Positions 14,401-22,740 of a stretch of DNA of 64,000 nucleotides are shown one piece after another. How positions within the stretch are numbered: position 1 is the stretch's first letter; the number at the start of each line of letters is the position of its first letter. This stretch comes from Myoxocephalus aenaeus (lineage: Eukaryota > Chordata > Actinopteri > Perciformes > Cottidae), in NCBI GenBank assembly GCA_038501785.1, contig JBAMJR010000154.1, positions 4,571,001-4,635,000 on the forward strand, given 5' to 3'. The translations under genes and the position numbers were made by a program. Under the pieces are notes generated by a model. The model was given only the letters and a program-made list of their open reading frames with translations. It was not told the DNA's origin and searched no databases.

Positions 14401-16051
14401 CACTGTTCCCTCTTCACTCGGCTGCTCCATCACACAACGTGGCTGGCTGGTTGGATGCAGGACATGGAAGCTTTGTCTTTATTAACAACATGAAAGCGCG
14501 TCCTCGCAGAGAGGCTGGTCTTACATCACCATCAATCACAGCGATGACGAGATGGGTTTGATAACAGCAACAACAAAAATCCCACGACTGCAACTTCTCC
14601 TTTCGTGCGCCCTTTTGTTCAGATGAGTTCTGAACTGTTGAAACTCTGGATTCAACATGAGAGAACAGAAGCGTGTCCGCCAAGGTTTAAAAAGCCCAGC
14701 AAGCCTCTCAAGTTCTGCCTTTTGACTCTGGCTTATAGCGCTTTACAGGACTAGTGGTGTGCATATCTTCATTGTGGGAACGCTAACCCTGGCAGTGCCC
14801 GTGATCTCTCCCCAGGATGTAGCTTCTTTCTGCCGCAGAGGTGTAATAAAACGTATACCCCATTAACTGGCCTGATTAAATGGTCGGGTCTCGTCCCTCC
14901 GCCGCTGTCTGGCCACGCTGTGCTGCAGAGGCCCACAGCATGTTGAGCCCGTACCGCTCATTAACCACGGATCAAATTCATCTGAGTGAGCTCCTCCGTA
15001 ATGAACTCGTGTTAACTGGACAGAGGATGGAGAAACACACAAACCATGACTACACAACAATTGTAACTTGAATGTAGCTCACTGGGCAAGCTCATGTCAG
15101 CTCACCGATATATAACCCGTTTAGATTAGAGGGTCAAATATATATTCTAGTTGAAATATCTGACCTGAGACTTTAAATGCTGCTGTTTAATAAGGTCAGA
15201 AACTGAAAGAAATTGAATTAATATTACCGAAAAATAACACTAATTTACAACAAAATATAATGCTAATAATGTCAGACTAAATGACTGGTTAGTTATGCAT
15301 CATCGTTTTTTCCCACTAGTTCTAATTCTCCATGTATGCATACACATAAAGCGATGCAATACCACTTACAAAGACCTGACAGTTATATGAACATACAGTC
15401 AGGTCCATAACTATTTGGACATTGACACAAAAAAAAGAGGGTGGCCACATTTGAATTTGTTGTAGTTCCTACACCGTTCACCTGATTTGGATGTAAATAC
15501 CCTCAAATTAAAGCTGAAAGTCTGCACTTAAAGCACATCTTGATGTTTTCATTTCAACTCCATTGTTGTGGTGTACAGAGCCAAAATAATGAAAATGTGT
15601 CAATGTCCAAATATGTATGGACCTGACTGTATATCATCTACAAATTCATAAAGTCTTTACTACTTACTTCTTAAGTTGTATTGGTGCAATTCAATTTAAT
15701 AAATAATTATTTTAATGGTACATTTAGGGTATGAATGTTACATTATTCAATATTCTCATTAAGAGAAGCTGTGAAGTTTGCGGTCGCTTTATGTCTTTTG
15801 TGACCACAGAGGTGACCATGTGACCTGTTCAACAAGCACCTGCTGCTACTCATGCCATTAATCGCCATAGCAACACAGTATGCAGCAACAGACAGCACGA
15901 TATGTCTGCAGGTTCATACTGCGAAGTAATTAAGTAATGTATATAATGAAGATCAAATGTGTGGGATTTTATGGCTTTAAGATAAATATAAGTATTACTT
16001 TTCGAGACAATATATGTCGATCTTTTTGGTGCTTTTATTTGGTTCAATTAG

Positions 16052-16126
<75 letters not shown>

Positions 16127-16747
16127 CTCTGTGGACAACCTTGTTTTAGAACCAAACAGGATGAAAGAGTAAACATCAAAAGCAGCAGCGAGGACAAAAC
16201 TAATTAACTAAGGAGAGAGGACGTAGCTATCGGGGAGAGGAAGCGCTAGTATAATTATTCATGAGACAATAATATGTTGGAGAAATTGCTACACATATGC
16301 AGACAGAAAAACACACATGTCCCAGTATTTTGGTTGGAAAATATGATTACAAAAATGGTGACCTTCTTGCCTGCATACAATGATGACGCAAATAACTATA
16401 TACCTGCCCCGGGATTAAAGGGTAAATATGAGAAGATTACCCTCAAATGACAACATTTGTATTCAGTTGTTGCCCCAGCTTCCTCTCCCACTTGACTTGC
16501 TGTGATCCAACTGTTACATAAGTCTTTAATCCAGCTGTGCTACTTCTTCTCTCCTCTCCCAATCGTCTCTCCTTTTCTCCCGCCACTGTAATATGAATTC
16601 TAAAAAGAAAACCCTTTTTTTTCTCATTTTGTGAGACAACATCCTAACTAAACCGTGTCTCATAATGAAACCTCTGTGTCCAGGGCACACTGCAGGACCC
16701 AAGATGATTCCCATGAGTCGGCAGGCCGCTGCATGGCTGTTGTTTCT

Positions 16748-16816
<69 letters not shown>

Positions 16817-18977
16817 GCCAGCAGGCTCAAACACAAATCCTGTGTGTTTTTGTCACCTACAGCCTCTGTCTCTCCGCCAGGGCCCCCTCTCTGAGGGGGG
16901 GTGGCAGCCAGGAATAGACTGCCCTTAACCGTTTGTAGCAGCTAATGTGGCAAACTGTAATCTAGCAGGTTGTGTTGTGCCTTTCACCACCGGCCAGGGG
17001 ACTCAAAGAGCTGTAAAGTTGCTAGAAACCCTTCGAAAGCCCTTCAGCGCGCCGGGACTCGGCCGGCACCCATGTGATCAAAGCGAGACATGGCTGGCCT
17101 TTCTCTTTTATCTGCTGAGGTCGTGAGAGGTCTCTGCAAGACTAACAGTCATGTGTTTAGATAAGATGTAAAGGAGGGGGGGGGGGGGTCAGGGTAAAGC
17201 AAGCTGAGGACAGGAGAAAGCCGTGGCATGATATGAATCTAAATGTTGTTATCACAAGAGGCGGTTTAGTGAAAGGGAAAAGGTGAACATTAAAAAAAGA
17301 AGAGAACATATTTCTGCCCCTATAAGGTGTTGTGTCTCTTTAATACGACCACCGGCATCCCTCTTATGCAGAGCATGACCTCATGCAGTTCTCACTCTTT
17401 GCGCCACTCTGAGGCATCACGCCATCGCTATTATTATTACCAGACGACCAAAAGGCACCAAAGAGAAGGCAGTGGAGACGGTGGACGAGTACATGCACTG
17501 ACCCTCCATGCACACACACACACACACACACACACTAATTTTACACTGTATAACTTATTGCATGTAGGCTTAGCCGTTCTTTTATGCCAACAGGGTGAAA
17601 TAAGTTTCACAGATTTAGGTTATTACGCAATTTCCCATTTAAACTCCACGCACTGCAAAACACCATGACACCTTATTTTCTCTCCACAAAAACTATTTAA
17701 TGAACTACACAGGCTTAATTCACCAGCAGTTTTTTCTTGAGCCAGAAAACCGGCTTATGAGCAGGACAGAAAGCAAATGACATTTCCTTCTCATTGTGAA
17801 GTCCTGTGCTGGAAAGAGGTGAACGACTGTTGAAGTGTTTCAGGAGACACAGTTTACACCTTCAGTGACAGCTGATGCAACCGTCAAGGTGAAGCGTTAG
17901 GACAGACACATCAGGGAATCATCTCAAGTGATAAACACAATTCTTGAACAGAGGGTTATCTAGGCATCCTGAACTATGAACCATTCTTTTGTGGATGTCT
18001 ACAATATTATCTAACTTGTCTGCTTCCTTCATAATGTATTGCTTGTTCATATGAATCGATTTTGGATGTTTTTAGTTTTCAGGGTCAAACAACAAATGCC
18101 CGTCTCCATCCTCACAATGGCCGTTGGACTGTGTAAACATCCCAGACAACAAAGGAAACGAGTCCAGGACTTTATCATTCTGTCCCCAACAAAGAATGAC
18201 AATGTTGTCAATACACTAGATCCAAAAACAAGTAAAGCAGAGTGCAACACAACTGAAAAATACTAATTTCCCAGAGACAAAAACACACCAGGGCCAGGTC
18301 ACAAGTCAGAAACAGGGTGATAATATGGGCTATGATGTTGAAAGGACATTCCCAGTGGAGTAAAGTGCATCCTGTCGTCGCTAAAACTTTACTAATTCAG
18401 CTTTAATTTCTTTTGAGAATCTCAAAATCGTGAAAGTACGAGAGGCTGGCTATGTGTGGACGGTGACCTTGATGGGAGTTTACTGCTCTCTCTGTGCAGA
18501 GAAAAGGCTCAGCTGCCTTGCTTATTACATGTTAATCACCTTGCATGATGTAATGTTTGTTCTTCTATGTAGCCTCATTAAGGGAGCAGCTGTTCAGAAT
18601 ATGGCAGGGTTAATAGAGGGTGATACGCAAGTAATGGGAGGACCAGATATACATCAACCATCCCTCCGATTCTGATTCAATAATTGAATTAATGATTAAT
18701 CCCTTGTCTACTTCATAATGTTGCAGAGCGGGGATGCAAAAAGAAAAAAAGGGTGAGAGATGAGAGATGAGGGGCGTGTTCATTGACCCCCATCCCTCCC
18801 ACCTCACCTCCGCCTCACCCACGGATCTGATTTCCCCTGATGGCCCTGCTGGAGCATCCGTCAGGCTCCCTGTACACACTGTCACCACACACACACACAT
18901 ACACACACACAAACACTCACTTACCGGCCCAAGCCTGACAAACACACATCCATAAGCGCACAACAGCATGGACACAC

Positions 18978-19044
<67 letters not shown>

Positions 19045-19867
19045 CATCCTGATAGTTATCTTCACTGCACCTGAGCCAGTTTTAAGGTCAGGTGAAAGGG
19101 TCGCAGACTGCACACGGCAGATGGGACGATACCCCAGCGGTGCCCAGTCTGATCACCAGACCTGTCAGAGTTGGTTCCCAATAGACGCTTTATTCTCTAA
19201 TTCAGCCGCCAACCAACCAGCTGCTTCCTGCCCCAGCCGATAAGCGCGGCCTGCTGATGACACCGGCCTGTTCCCACCAGACCAACCAGTAATGTGGTTA
19301 CAGCGGCTCGCCCTCATTTACGTTGTCACTATGTGTACATGTCCTGCGAACAGACAAATCACTCATAATACAAATAATGACGAGGCCTTGATGGACTCTT
19401 TCTCAAAGTGTCTTCTCCTCAGAGTGTAAACTTTGAAGTCTGTTCAAGACGCACAACTTATCACTCCATCGGGCTGGAGGCGAGTACACGCGTGTTAGAT
19501 TCAGTACTGCAGAGTCCCAGCGAGGCCCGAGTGGGATGGTTTTCCTCTGCAGACCAGGGCGACTGGAAGCCAGGAGATAGTTGATAGTGTGCATGCATAT
19601 TGTAGCTCACCAGAGCAATTTAACTGGGCCAGCCAGGTTCATTTCTATTCTGCACATTCACCAGCCATCACTGCATCTGTAGTTACTGGCACATTCTCCA
19701 TTCAGCTCCACAGAATGAAAAAAAAAGCCATTGTAAAGCCCACAGCCAATGGCCTGCCAAAGCACCCGGAGTGAAATGTTTATCATTGGAGATGAGCAAA
19801 GTATTCATCATCATCATCATCATCCTCCTGCGGGTCCACGCTCACCCGTCTGCAGGCAGCTGCTGTT

Positions 19868-19956
<89 letters not shown>

Positions 19957-20108
19957 TGCACGGTATACTGCACGGTACAATCACAGATACGTAACATGCA
20001 TTGCAAACGGATGCACTTGCAGACGCGGCGCTACAGTTGTGACCGCGTTGACAGACGCGGGGCCCTTACGTATCTGCTGATGATGTTCCGGAGCAGCGTG
20101 AAATCCAT
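873..20108 (-). CDS. atp11a: atp11a, 5' part (15 exons): P4-ATPase phospholipid flippase, continues past left edge
   Basis: P4-type ATPase catalytic subunit. The family moves phosphatidylserine and phosphatidylethanolamine from the outer to the inner leaflet of the plasma membrane and needs a CDC50/TMEM30A partner. Coding exons run right to left: 20070-20108, 10246-10368, 9900-9989, 8518-8598, 7718-7825, 4991-5119, 3872-3975, 3713-3763, 3495-3559, 3309-3390, 3059-3209, 2765-2962, 2472-2645, 1681-1847, 873-944. They total 1634 nt (544 codons plus 2 nt) in one open frame with GT-AG introns. Visible: TM1-TM2 (about 73-112), actuator motif DGES (184-187), TM3 (about 295-312), TM4 with P4-type PVSM (361-364), phosphorylation motif DKTGT with D414, and nucleotide-domain SSPDEVAL (508-515). 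The exon 2 text WVDSRTVYIGHKEPPPGAEA is of ATP11A rather than ATP11B/C type. The hinge, TM5-10 and C terminus lie outside the window. The start ATG has A at -3 and G at +4. Confidence 0.97.
1681..1847 (-). CDS. atp11a: atp11a exon 14 (nucleotide-binding domain)
   Basis: Residues 466-520 plus two bases, EHEDLFFRALCLCHTVQVKE ... SSPDEVALVEGMK. SSPDE is a P4 nucleotide-domain signature. Acceptor GTGCAG, donor GTAAAC. Confidence 0.96.
1848..2471. other. atp11a intron 13
   Basis: 624 bp; nothing recognised. Confidence 0.7.
2472..2645 (-). CDS. atp11a: atp11a exon 13 (phosphorylation site)
   Basis: Residues 408-465, VEYVFTDKTGTLTENNMEF..., with D414 as the aspartyl-phosphate residue. The tail IDMIDSSPGGYRR matches the ATP11A-specific nucleotide-domain insert. 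Donor GTAAGT. Confidence 0.97.
2646..2764 (-). other. atp11a intron 12, half made of CA repeat
   Basis: A 119-bp intron whose gene-sense sequence starts GTACGTGAG and goes straight into about 30 CA units (2696-2755), leaving about 50 bp for branch point and acceptor. CA tracts next to donors are known hnRNP L binding sites. Confidence 0.9.
2765..2962 (-). CDS. atp11a: atp11a exon 12 (TM4)
   Basis: Residues 342-407, VIRAFTDFLAFMVLFNYIIP VSMY..., TM4 with PVSM at 361-364 (the P4 substrate-path motif), ending NEELGQ just before the phosphorylation loop. The donor GTACGTGAG is followed almost at once by a (CA)n tract. Confidence 0.97.
3059..3209 (-). CDS. atp11a: atp11a exon 11 (TM3)
   Basis: Residues 291-341, SMNAFLVVYLCILISKAVIN (TM3), then the luminal loop with DEPWYN. 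The donor is GTCAGT. Ending the exon HV keeps the TM3-TM4 loop at the same length as human ATP11A; using the GTG three bases earlier would delete one residue. Confidence 0.94.
3309..3390 (-). CDS. atp11a: atp11a exon 10
   Basis: Residues 264-290 plus two bases, VAVYTGMETKMALNYQSKSQ then KRSAVE. End of the actuator domain, leading into TM3. Acceptor CCTCAG, donor GTATGC. Confidence 0.94.
3495..3559 (-). CDS. atp11a: atp11a exon 9
   Basis: Residues 242-263, PLGAENLLLRGATLKNTQHI and Y, plus one base. Acceptor TTGCAG, donor GTAGTA. Too short to stand out as an open frame, but forced by the phase of its neighbours. Confidence 0.93.
3713..3763 (-). CDS. atp11a: atp11a exon 8
   Basis: A 51-nt exon (residues 225-241 plus two bases): FVGRINIYKDKEEPVA. 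Acceptor TTGCAG, donor GTGAGA. It matches the equivalent short ATP11A exon in size and phase. Confidence 0.92.
3872..3975 (-). CDS. atp11a: atp11a exon 7
   Basis: Residues 191-224 plus two bases of codon 225, TYYAVQDTMAF...IECEQPQPDLY. The donor GTGAGT splits a lysine codon (AA|A) with exon 8. Confidence 0.94.
4250..4535. repeat. Interspersed repeat with degenerate GGTTAG-type tract
   Basis: Within atp11a intron 6. The text CTTGTGGGGAC..., then AGACTTGGTTTAAGG, a run of GGTTAGGTTTAGG / GGTTATGGTTATG variants, and a GT-rich tail, matches the general look of a repeat scattered through many vertebrate genomes. Family name not assigned. Confidence 0.55.
4652..4960 (+). repeat. Degenerate short DNA-transposon-like repeat
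   Basis: Begins GATGCAACTAACAGTTACT, followed by CGATTAATCTACGGATTATT and a body ending in TTTAGAAGG. This is the pattern of an abundant non-autonomous fish element rich in CGATTAAT. A reverse-oriented relative appears at 10677-10885. Family not assigned. Confidence 0.5.
4991..5119 (-). CDS. atp11a: atp11a exon 6 (actuator loop)
   Basis: Residues 148-190, VGDIVVVREDETFPCDLILL...SLDGESSHK. It contains DGES (184-187), the dephosphorylation loop of the actuator domain. The donor GTGCCAGG is weak. Phase 0. Confidence 0.96.
5120..7717. other. atp11a intron 5
   Basis: About 2.6 kb with no exon found. 6057-6525 resembles an interspersed repeat (TTTAAAGACC... to AAGACTTTTCGACCTCC), but boundaries could not be set. 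The rest is unremarkable. Confidence 0.5.
7718..7825 (-). CDS. atp11a: atp11a exon 5
   Basis: Residues 112-147, starting GYEDWLRHKAD. The second half is less conserved. It enters the actuator domain. Acceptor CTCAG, donor GTAAGA, phase 0. Confidence 0.95.
7848..7871. repeat. (AG)n microsatellite
   Basis: Short AG run in atp11a intron 4. Confidence 0.85.
8361..8420. repeat. (GT)n microsatellite, interrupted
   Basis: GT run with TTTG interruptions in atp11a intron 4, about 100 bp below exon 4. Confidence 0.9.
8518..8598 (-). CDS. atp11a: atp11a exon 4
   Basis: Residues 85-111, LIIDTPTSPVTSGLPLFFVI..., the TM1-TM2 luminal loop and TM2. Acceptor TTGCAG, donor GTAGGA, phase 0. Confidence 0.96.
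8599..9899. other. atp11a intron 3
   Basis: 1301 bp; no feature recognised. Confidence 0.6.
9900..9989 (-). CDS. atp11a: atp11a exon 3
   Basis: Residues 55-84, YTSWNFIPKNLFEQFRRIAN followed by the start of TM1. Flanked by CCCACAG and GTGAGA, phase 0. FEQFRRIANFYF is a hallmark of the P4 family. Confidence 0.96.
10246..10368 (-). CDS. atp11a: atp11a exon 2
   Basis: Residues 14-54, CVGEEIWVDSRT...NRIVSSK, the cytosolic N-terminal segment before TM1. Acceptor ATCAG, donor GTGAGC, phase 0 on both sides. This is one of the most ATP11A-specific stretches. Confidence 0.96.
10677..10885 (-). repeat. Degenerate DNA-transposon-like repeat, relative of 4652-4960
   Basis: AATTAGAAAATTAATTGATT then CAGGCAAAAATGCTT resembles the reverse-oriented end of the CGATTAAT-rich element family. 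Both ends are eroded. Confidence 0.35.
10886..12600. other. atp11a intron 1, right of exon 2
   Basis: No exon and no clear repeat apart from an 11-base G run near 11870. Confidence 0.55.
12601..12719. mobile_element. Short insertion with 14-bp target-site duplications
   Basis: AATAAAGAAGGCCC occurs at 12601-12614 and identically at 12706-12719. Between them are about 91 bp made of (ATCC)n, a GTCCGTAACCGCTTTTCC segment and an ACAAAA end. Long identical direct repeats indicate target-primed retroposition of a short SINE- or LINE-end-like piece. Confidence 0.75.
12743..13842 (+). mobile_element. Solo LTR (Gypsy-like), interrupted by a DNA transposon
   Basis: Starts TGTTATG and ends CGTAACA, so it has the TGTTA...TAACA termini of many LTRs. 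It is flanked by 5-bp near-matching duplications CTTAG (12738-12742) and CATAG (13843-13847). It has a TATTTAAA box near 12904 and an AATAAA signal near 13780. Without the nested element it is about 405 bp. No internal gag-pol region is present. It is oriented against atp11a inside intron 1. Confidence 0.65.
12915..13609. mobile_element. Non-autonomous DNA transposon nested in the solo LTR
   Basis: A perfect 19-bp terminal inverted repeat, GGCTGCGGTCGAATAGTCC, lies at 12915-12933, with its reverse complement at 13591-13609. The 695-bp body has no transposase frame. Removing it rejoins LTR text around TATTTAAACC and CCTGTTTG. The target-site duplication could not be fixed, so the superfamily is open. 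Confidence 0.8.
14018..14110 (-). repeat. Retroposon 3'-end fragment
   Basis: TATTTATCCCGAGGGAAATTG resembles the shared 3' end of fish SINE/LINE pairs (compare AATTTCCCCAAGGGGATTAA at 43121-43140). Short and eroded. Confidence 0.35.
14111..15395. other. atp11a intron 1, middle
   Basis: No exon or repeat recognised. Confidence 0.5.
15396..15629. mobile_element. Tc1/mariner-type MITE (234 bp)
   Basis: The inverted termini CAGTCAGGTCCATAACTATT and CATATGTATGGACCTGACTG-type repeat extend for about 32 bp with few mismatches. A TA dinucleotide at each side (15394-15395, 15630-15631) is the Tc1/mariner target duplication. No coding capacity. Confidence 0.9.
16055..16125. repeat. (TG)n microsatellite
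   Basis: About 35 uninterrupted TG units in atp11a intron 1. Confidence 0.97.
16749..16814. repeat. (AC)n microsatellite
   Basis: About 33 AC units in atp11a intron 1, opposite in strand sense to the TG array at 16055. Confidence 0.97.
17511..17535. repeat. (CA)n microsatellite
   Basis: About 12 CA units in atp11a intron 1. Confidence 0.95.
18981..19041. repeat. (CA)n microsatellite
   Basis: About 30 CA units, preceded by shorter CA runs from 18886. In atp11a intron 1. Confidence 0.97.
19802..19955. repeat. (CAT)n and (GT)n microsatellites beside atp11a exon 1
   Basis: A short CAT run (about 19802-19824), then about 40 GT units (19869-19948), ending about 120 bp downstream of exon 1's donor. 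Confidence 0.96.
20070..20108 (-). CDS. atp11a: atp11a coding exon 1 (start codon)
   Basis: Encodes MDFTLLRNIISRY (residues 1-13), then the donor GTAAGG. It has the same 13-residue length as the human ATP11A first coding exon. The phase-0 join to exon 2 gives ...SRY-CVGEEIW. It lies in a CpG-rich promoter, with a long GT array about 120 bp downstream in intron 1. Confidence 0.88.
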
Positions 20109-20539
20109 CCTTGAGACACCTCCGGCCGCGACCCAAACTGAGACGTTCAGCGGCTCCTCGGATCGTCGGGATCGCTACCTGACGTGGATCTTTCCACCAG
20201 TATCCATCGCTCACCACCGCCGTGTCTGTGATAGCGAGGGAGCAGCGCGCTCTCAGTCGGCTGTTCTGATTTTCATGGCATCCCTGAGAAGAGCCATGCA
20301 GAGGACCGAGCGATTACAACCACCCCGCGCGCACGCTGCTGGCTACATTTCAGGAGAAATGTCCCCGCACGCAGGCCGCCAGAAGTGAGGGTGGTCCTCG
20401 CTCGTGGAAGCAGTGTTACTCCGGCAGGACTCGGTCCTTCATGGAGGCTGTCTGCGTCCCGCTCTGTGTTGCAGCGGTGGCCCGTGATGTCGCGGCACCG
20501 CGAAACGTCCACAGCTCCCACTCCGTCAGATGACTGGGG

Positions 20540-20551
20540 TGCGCATGCGCA
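20540..20551. promoter_or_regulatory. NRF1-type palindrome
   Basis: TGCGCATGCGCA, a perfect match to the NRF1 consensus, about 430 bp upstream of the atp11a start codon at the outer edge of the CpG-rich block. Confidence 0.6.
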
Positions 20552-20562
20552 CTGTGGGGTTG

Positions 20563-22556
20563 TCTTCTTTTTTTTTGTGTGCCCCTCACCTCTCTTGGAG
20601 TAGCCCCACATCTGAATACAGCACTGTAAAATAAACAATGACCCTCCACATGAAGCGATCAAAACACATAACCATGTCCAAAAAGAAGAGCAAAACTACA
20701 AAAGCCACAACAATATCAAAAAATGCTCACTGTTTGGGATTTGAAAAACTTGGATTCATTTGAAATAAATACTTACATGTTATTCAGAAGTAGCAAAGAG
20801 AGTAAAATACTCTATGACAAGTGGAACCCGCTATAAATGTAAGCTCTGCCGAGGTGGAGTGATTATACATGTTGTATACAGTAAACTGCTGCTGGTTTAA
20901 TTCACTGTATAACAATGCAACATATTTCACATGATGATTATAGGTTTTTGAAATCTTAATCTGAGAAGTAACTTGCAACTATTTCATAACATTATTTCCC
21001 TCTTAAATATAGTAGAGTATATTTACTATGAAGTAGGTTAAAATATAAATACTTAAGTACAGTACTTAATGAATGTAGCTAGTGTGCAAAGTTATGTTTT
21101 GCAGGTCTCACTATTTGACACAGTTGTTGTCTCACAATTCCCTATAGCATATAACATGTGTAACAGAATAACCTCTGGGTATATTTAGGAGACATTTCCC
21201 CATGCCCTAAATGCCAGACACCTTTTTCCACAACATACTCTGACTACACACGCACACACTCTCTCCAATGCACACACATAAAAGAAAAGTCACTGTAATA
21301 TTTAATTATGATCGTAAAAGTCCTACACGACATCAGTAGTGAGGTTGTATCATGTGTTGTATTAATGTTCTCACTTCCGTAACACTTTAAGCTAGTAACT
21401 AATTGTCTTATTAACGACAAATTATAATGTACTAATGTTTTATTTATAAGCACACGTTTTGTTTAAAAAAACTACAACTTGCTGGTGTTAATAATACAGT
21501 TATAATCTACTAATATATGTTAATGTTACTCCAATAAAGCATCAAGTATGTGGTTTAAACTGTTAATACGTCATTAATAGGGCTTTAATCATCACTCTGC
21601 AGTTGTAAGGGTTCACTAGTGGTCAATTACGAGAGTTTGATCCAAATCGTCTCAGTGCCTTTGTAGAAATACAGTAAGTGCTGTAAGGGAGTTTCATAAC
21701 CAAACGATGTTGTTATTAATTCATTGTAATAGATCTATAGAGAATTAGCATATGATATTATCATCTTTAATAAATCCATTTGTTACAATCTATAAACAAT
21801 TATCAGAAAGTGATACCGTTACGTAGCCACACCTTTCCGTGCTGTTTATGCATCTTGATCAGAAGTTCTTTTGATTATGAGAAGGATGAAATCACATGTA
21901 GCCTAACGGTGACTTGTGAACATCGAAATAACAAACAAACAAAATATCATCAATAAAAGGACTCAAGTTAAAAATCAAGTTAAAGACACAAAACAATAGA
22001 TCTACAAACATAAATAATAAGTTAAGAAAACACTGAAGTCAGAGCTCACAATCTTGGTTATGTATCAGAGTTCATGTTAACTGCAGCCGCACAACAACAA
22101 CCGTGCCATTGTTGAGCTTGTTGTGACACAATGTGATTCACAAAACCTGTACTAAACCCAAGTGCATGTATGAGCACAGAGAAAAACTAAAATAAGCATG
22201 CGTCTCCATTTGGGCGGGATCCTTTGGCTGCCGGGTGGCAAGGTCTGACGTCTGCACCAGACGTTTCATTTGCGGAGTTATGACTTTCAATTAACGCAGA
22301 CACTATTAATAATAAATATCCAGCACTTTTAGCTCTGACCTACTAACGCTTGATGCTGTGTTTACCTCCCTCAAGACCCCGGGGCACTTAGTGCGTAATG
22401 ATGATTCTGCCTCAGTGGACAGATTACAGCATGCTCTTCATTTATGGGCTGTGACAATTATGTCCATGTTATGTTTTATGTCATTGTCATGCAGTGGAAG
22501 ATGGACAATATAAAAAGGTGCGTGAGGTGGGGCACCAGCAAGCATGTAGGGAAGAC
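20563..22556. other. AT-rich intergenic DNA upstream of atp11a
   Basis: No exon found. 21374-21826 may be an eroded MITE: GTAACACTTTAAGCTAGTAA on the left roughly mirrors GATAATTG...AAAGTGATACC on the right. Confidence 0.45.
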
Positions 22557-22564
22557 TATGTGGG

Positions 22565-22740
22565 CCCATGTTTTCTCAATTTGTAGGCCACCTTAAGGCA
22601 CTGCATTACATTTTCTCCACTGCAAGGGCACTATGGACAGCACTTCATCGCATTTTCTCTACTGGAAGAGCCCCCTAGAGGGCACTTCATTATGTTTTAT
22701 CTAGTATAGAGGCATCCAAGAGGGCACTTTTGTTCAAATC
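22565..22740. repeat. 42-bp tandem minisatellite, 3 full plus partial units
   Basis: Units at 22599-22640, 22641-22682 and 22683-22724 are each exactly 42 bp, of the form CACTTCAT..TTTTCT..ACT.GAAG then GAGGG. A more diverged unit precedes them and a partial one (CACTTTTG) follows. Confidence 0.75.

Larger units (their letters stand above)
20040..20562 (-). promoter_or_regulatory. atp11a: atp11a promoter / CpG-rich first-exon region
   Basis: CpG dinucleotides are frequent here, against CpG-poor flanks. The region covers coding exon 1 and what should be the 5' UTR and core promoter. No TATA box is evident, as expected for a broadly expressed gene. The exact transcription start cannot be set. 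Confidence 0.6.

Noticed and set aside
18610..19113. 167-aa frame with a Val-Cys run
   Set aside because: Translation of a (CA)n array and flanks. The same applies to all other frames dominated by CV, HT, YI or SL runs.
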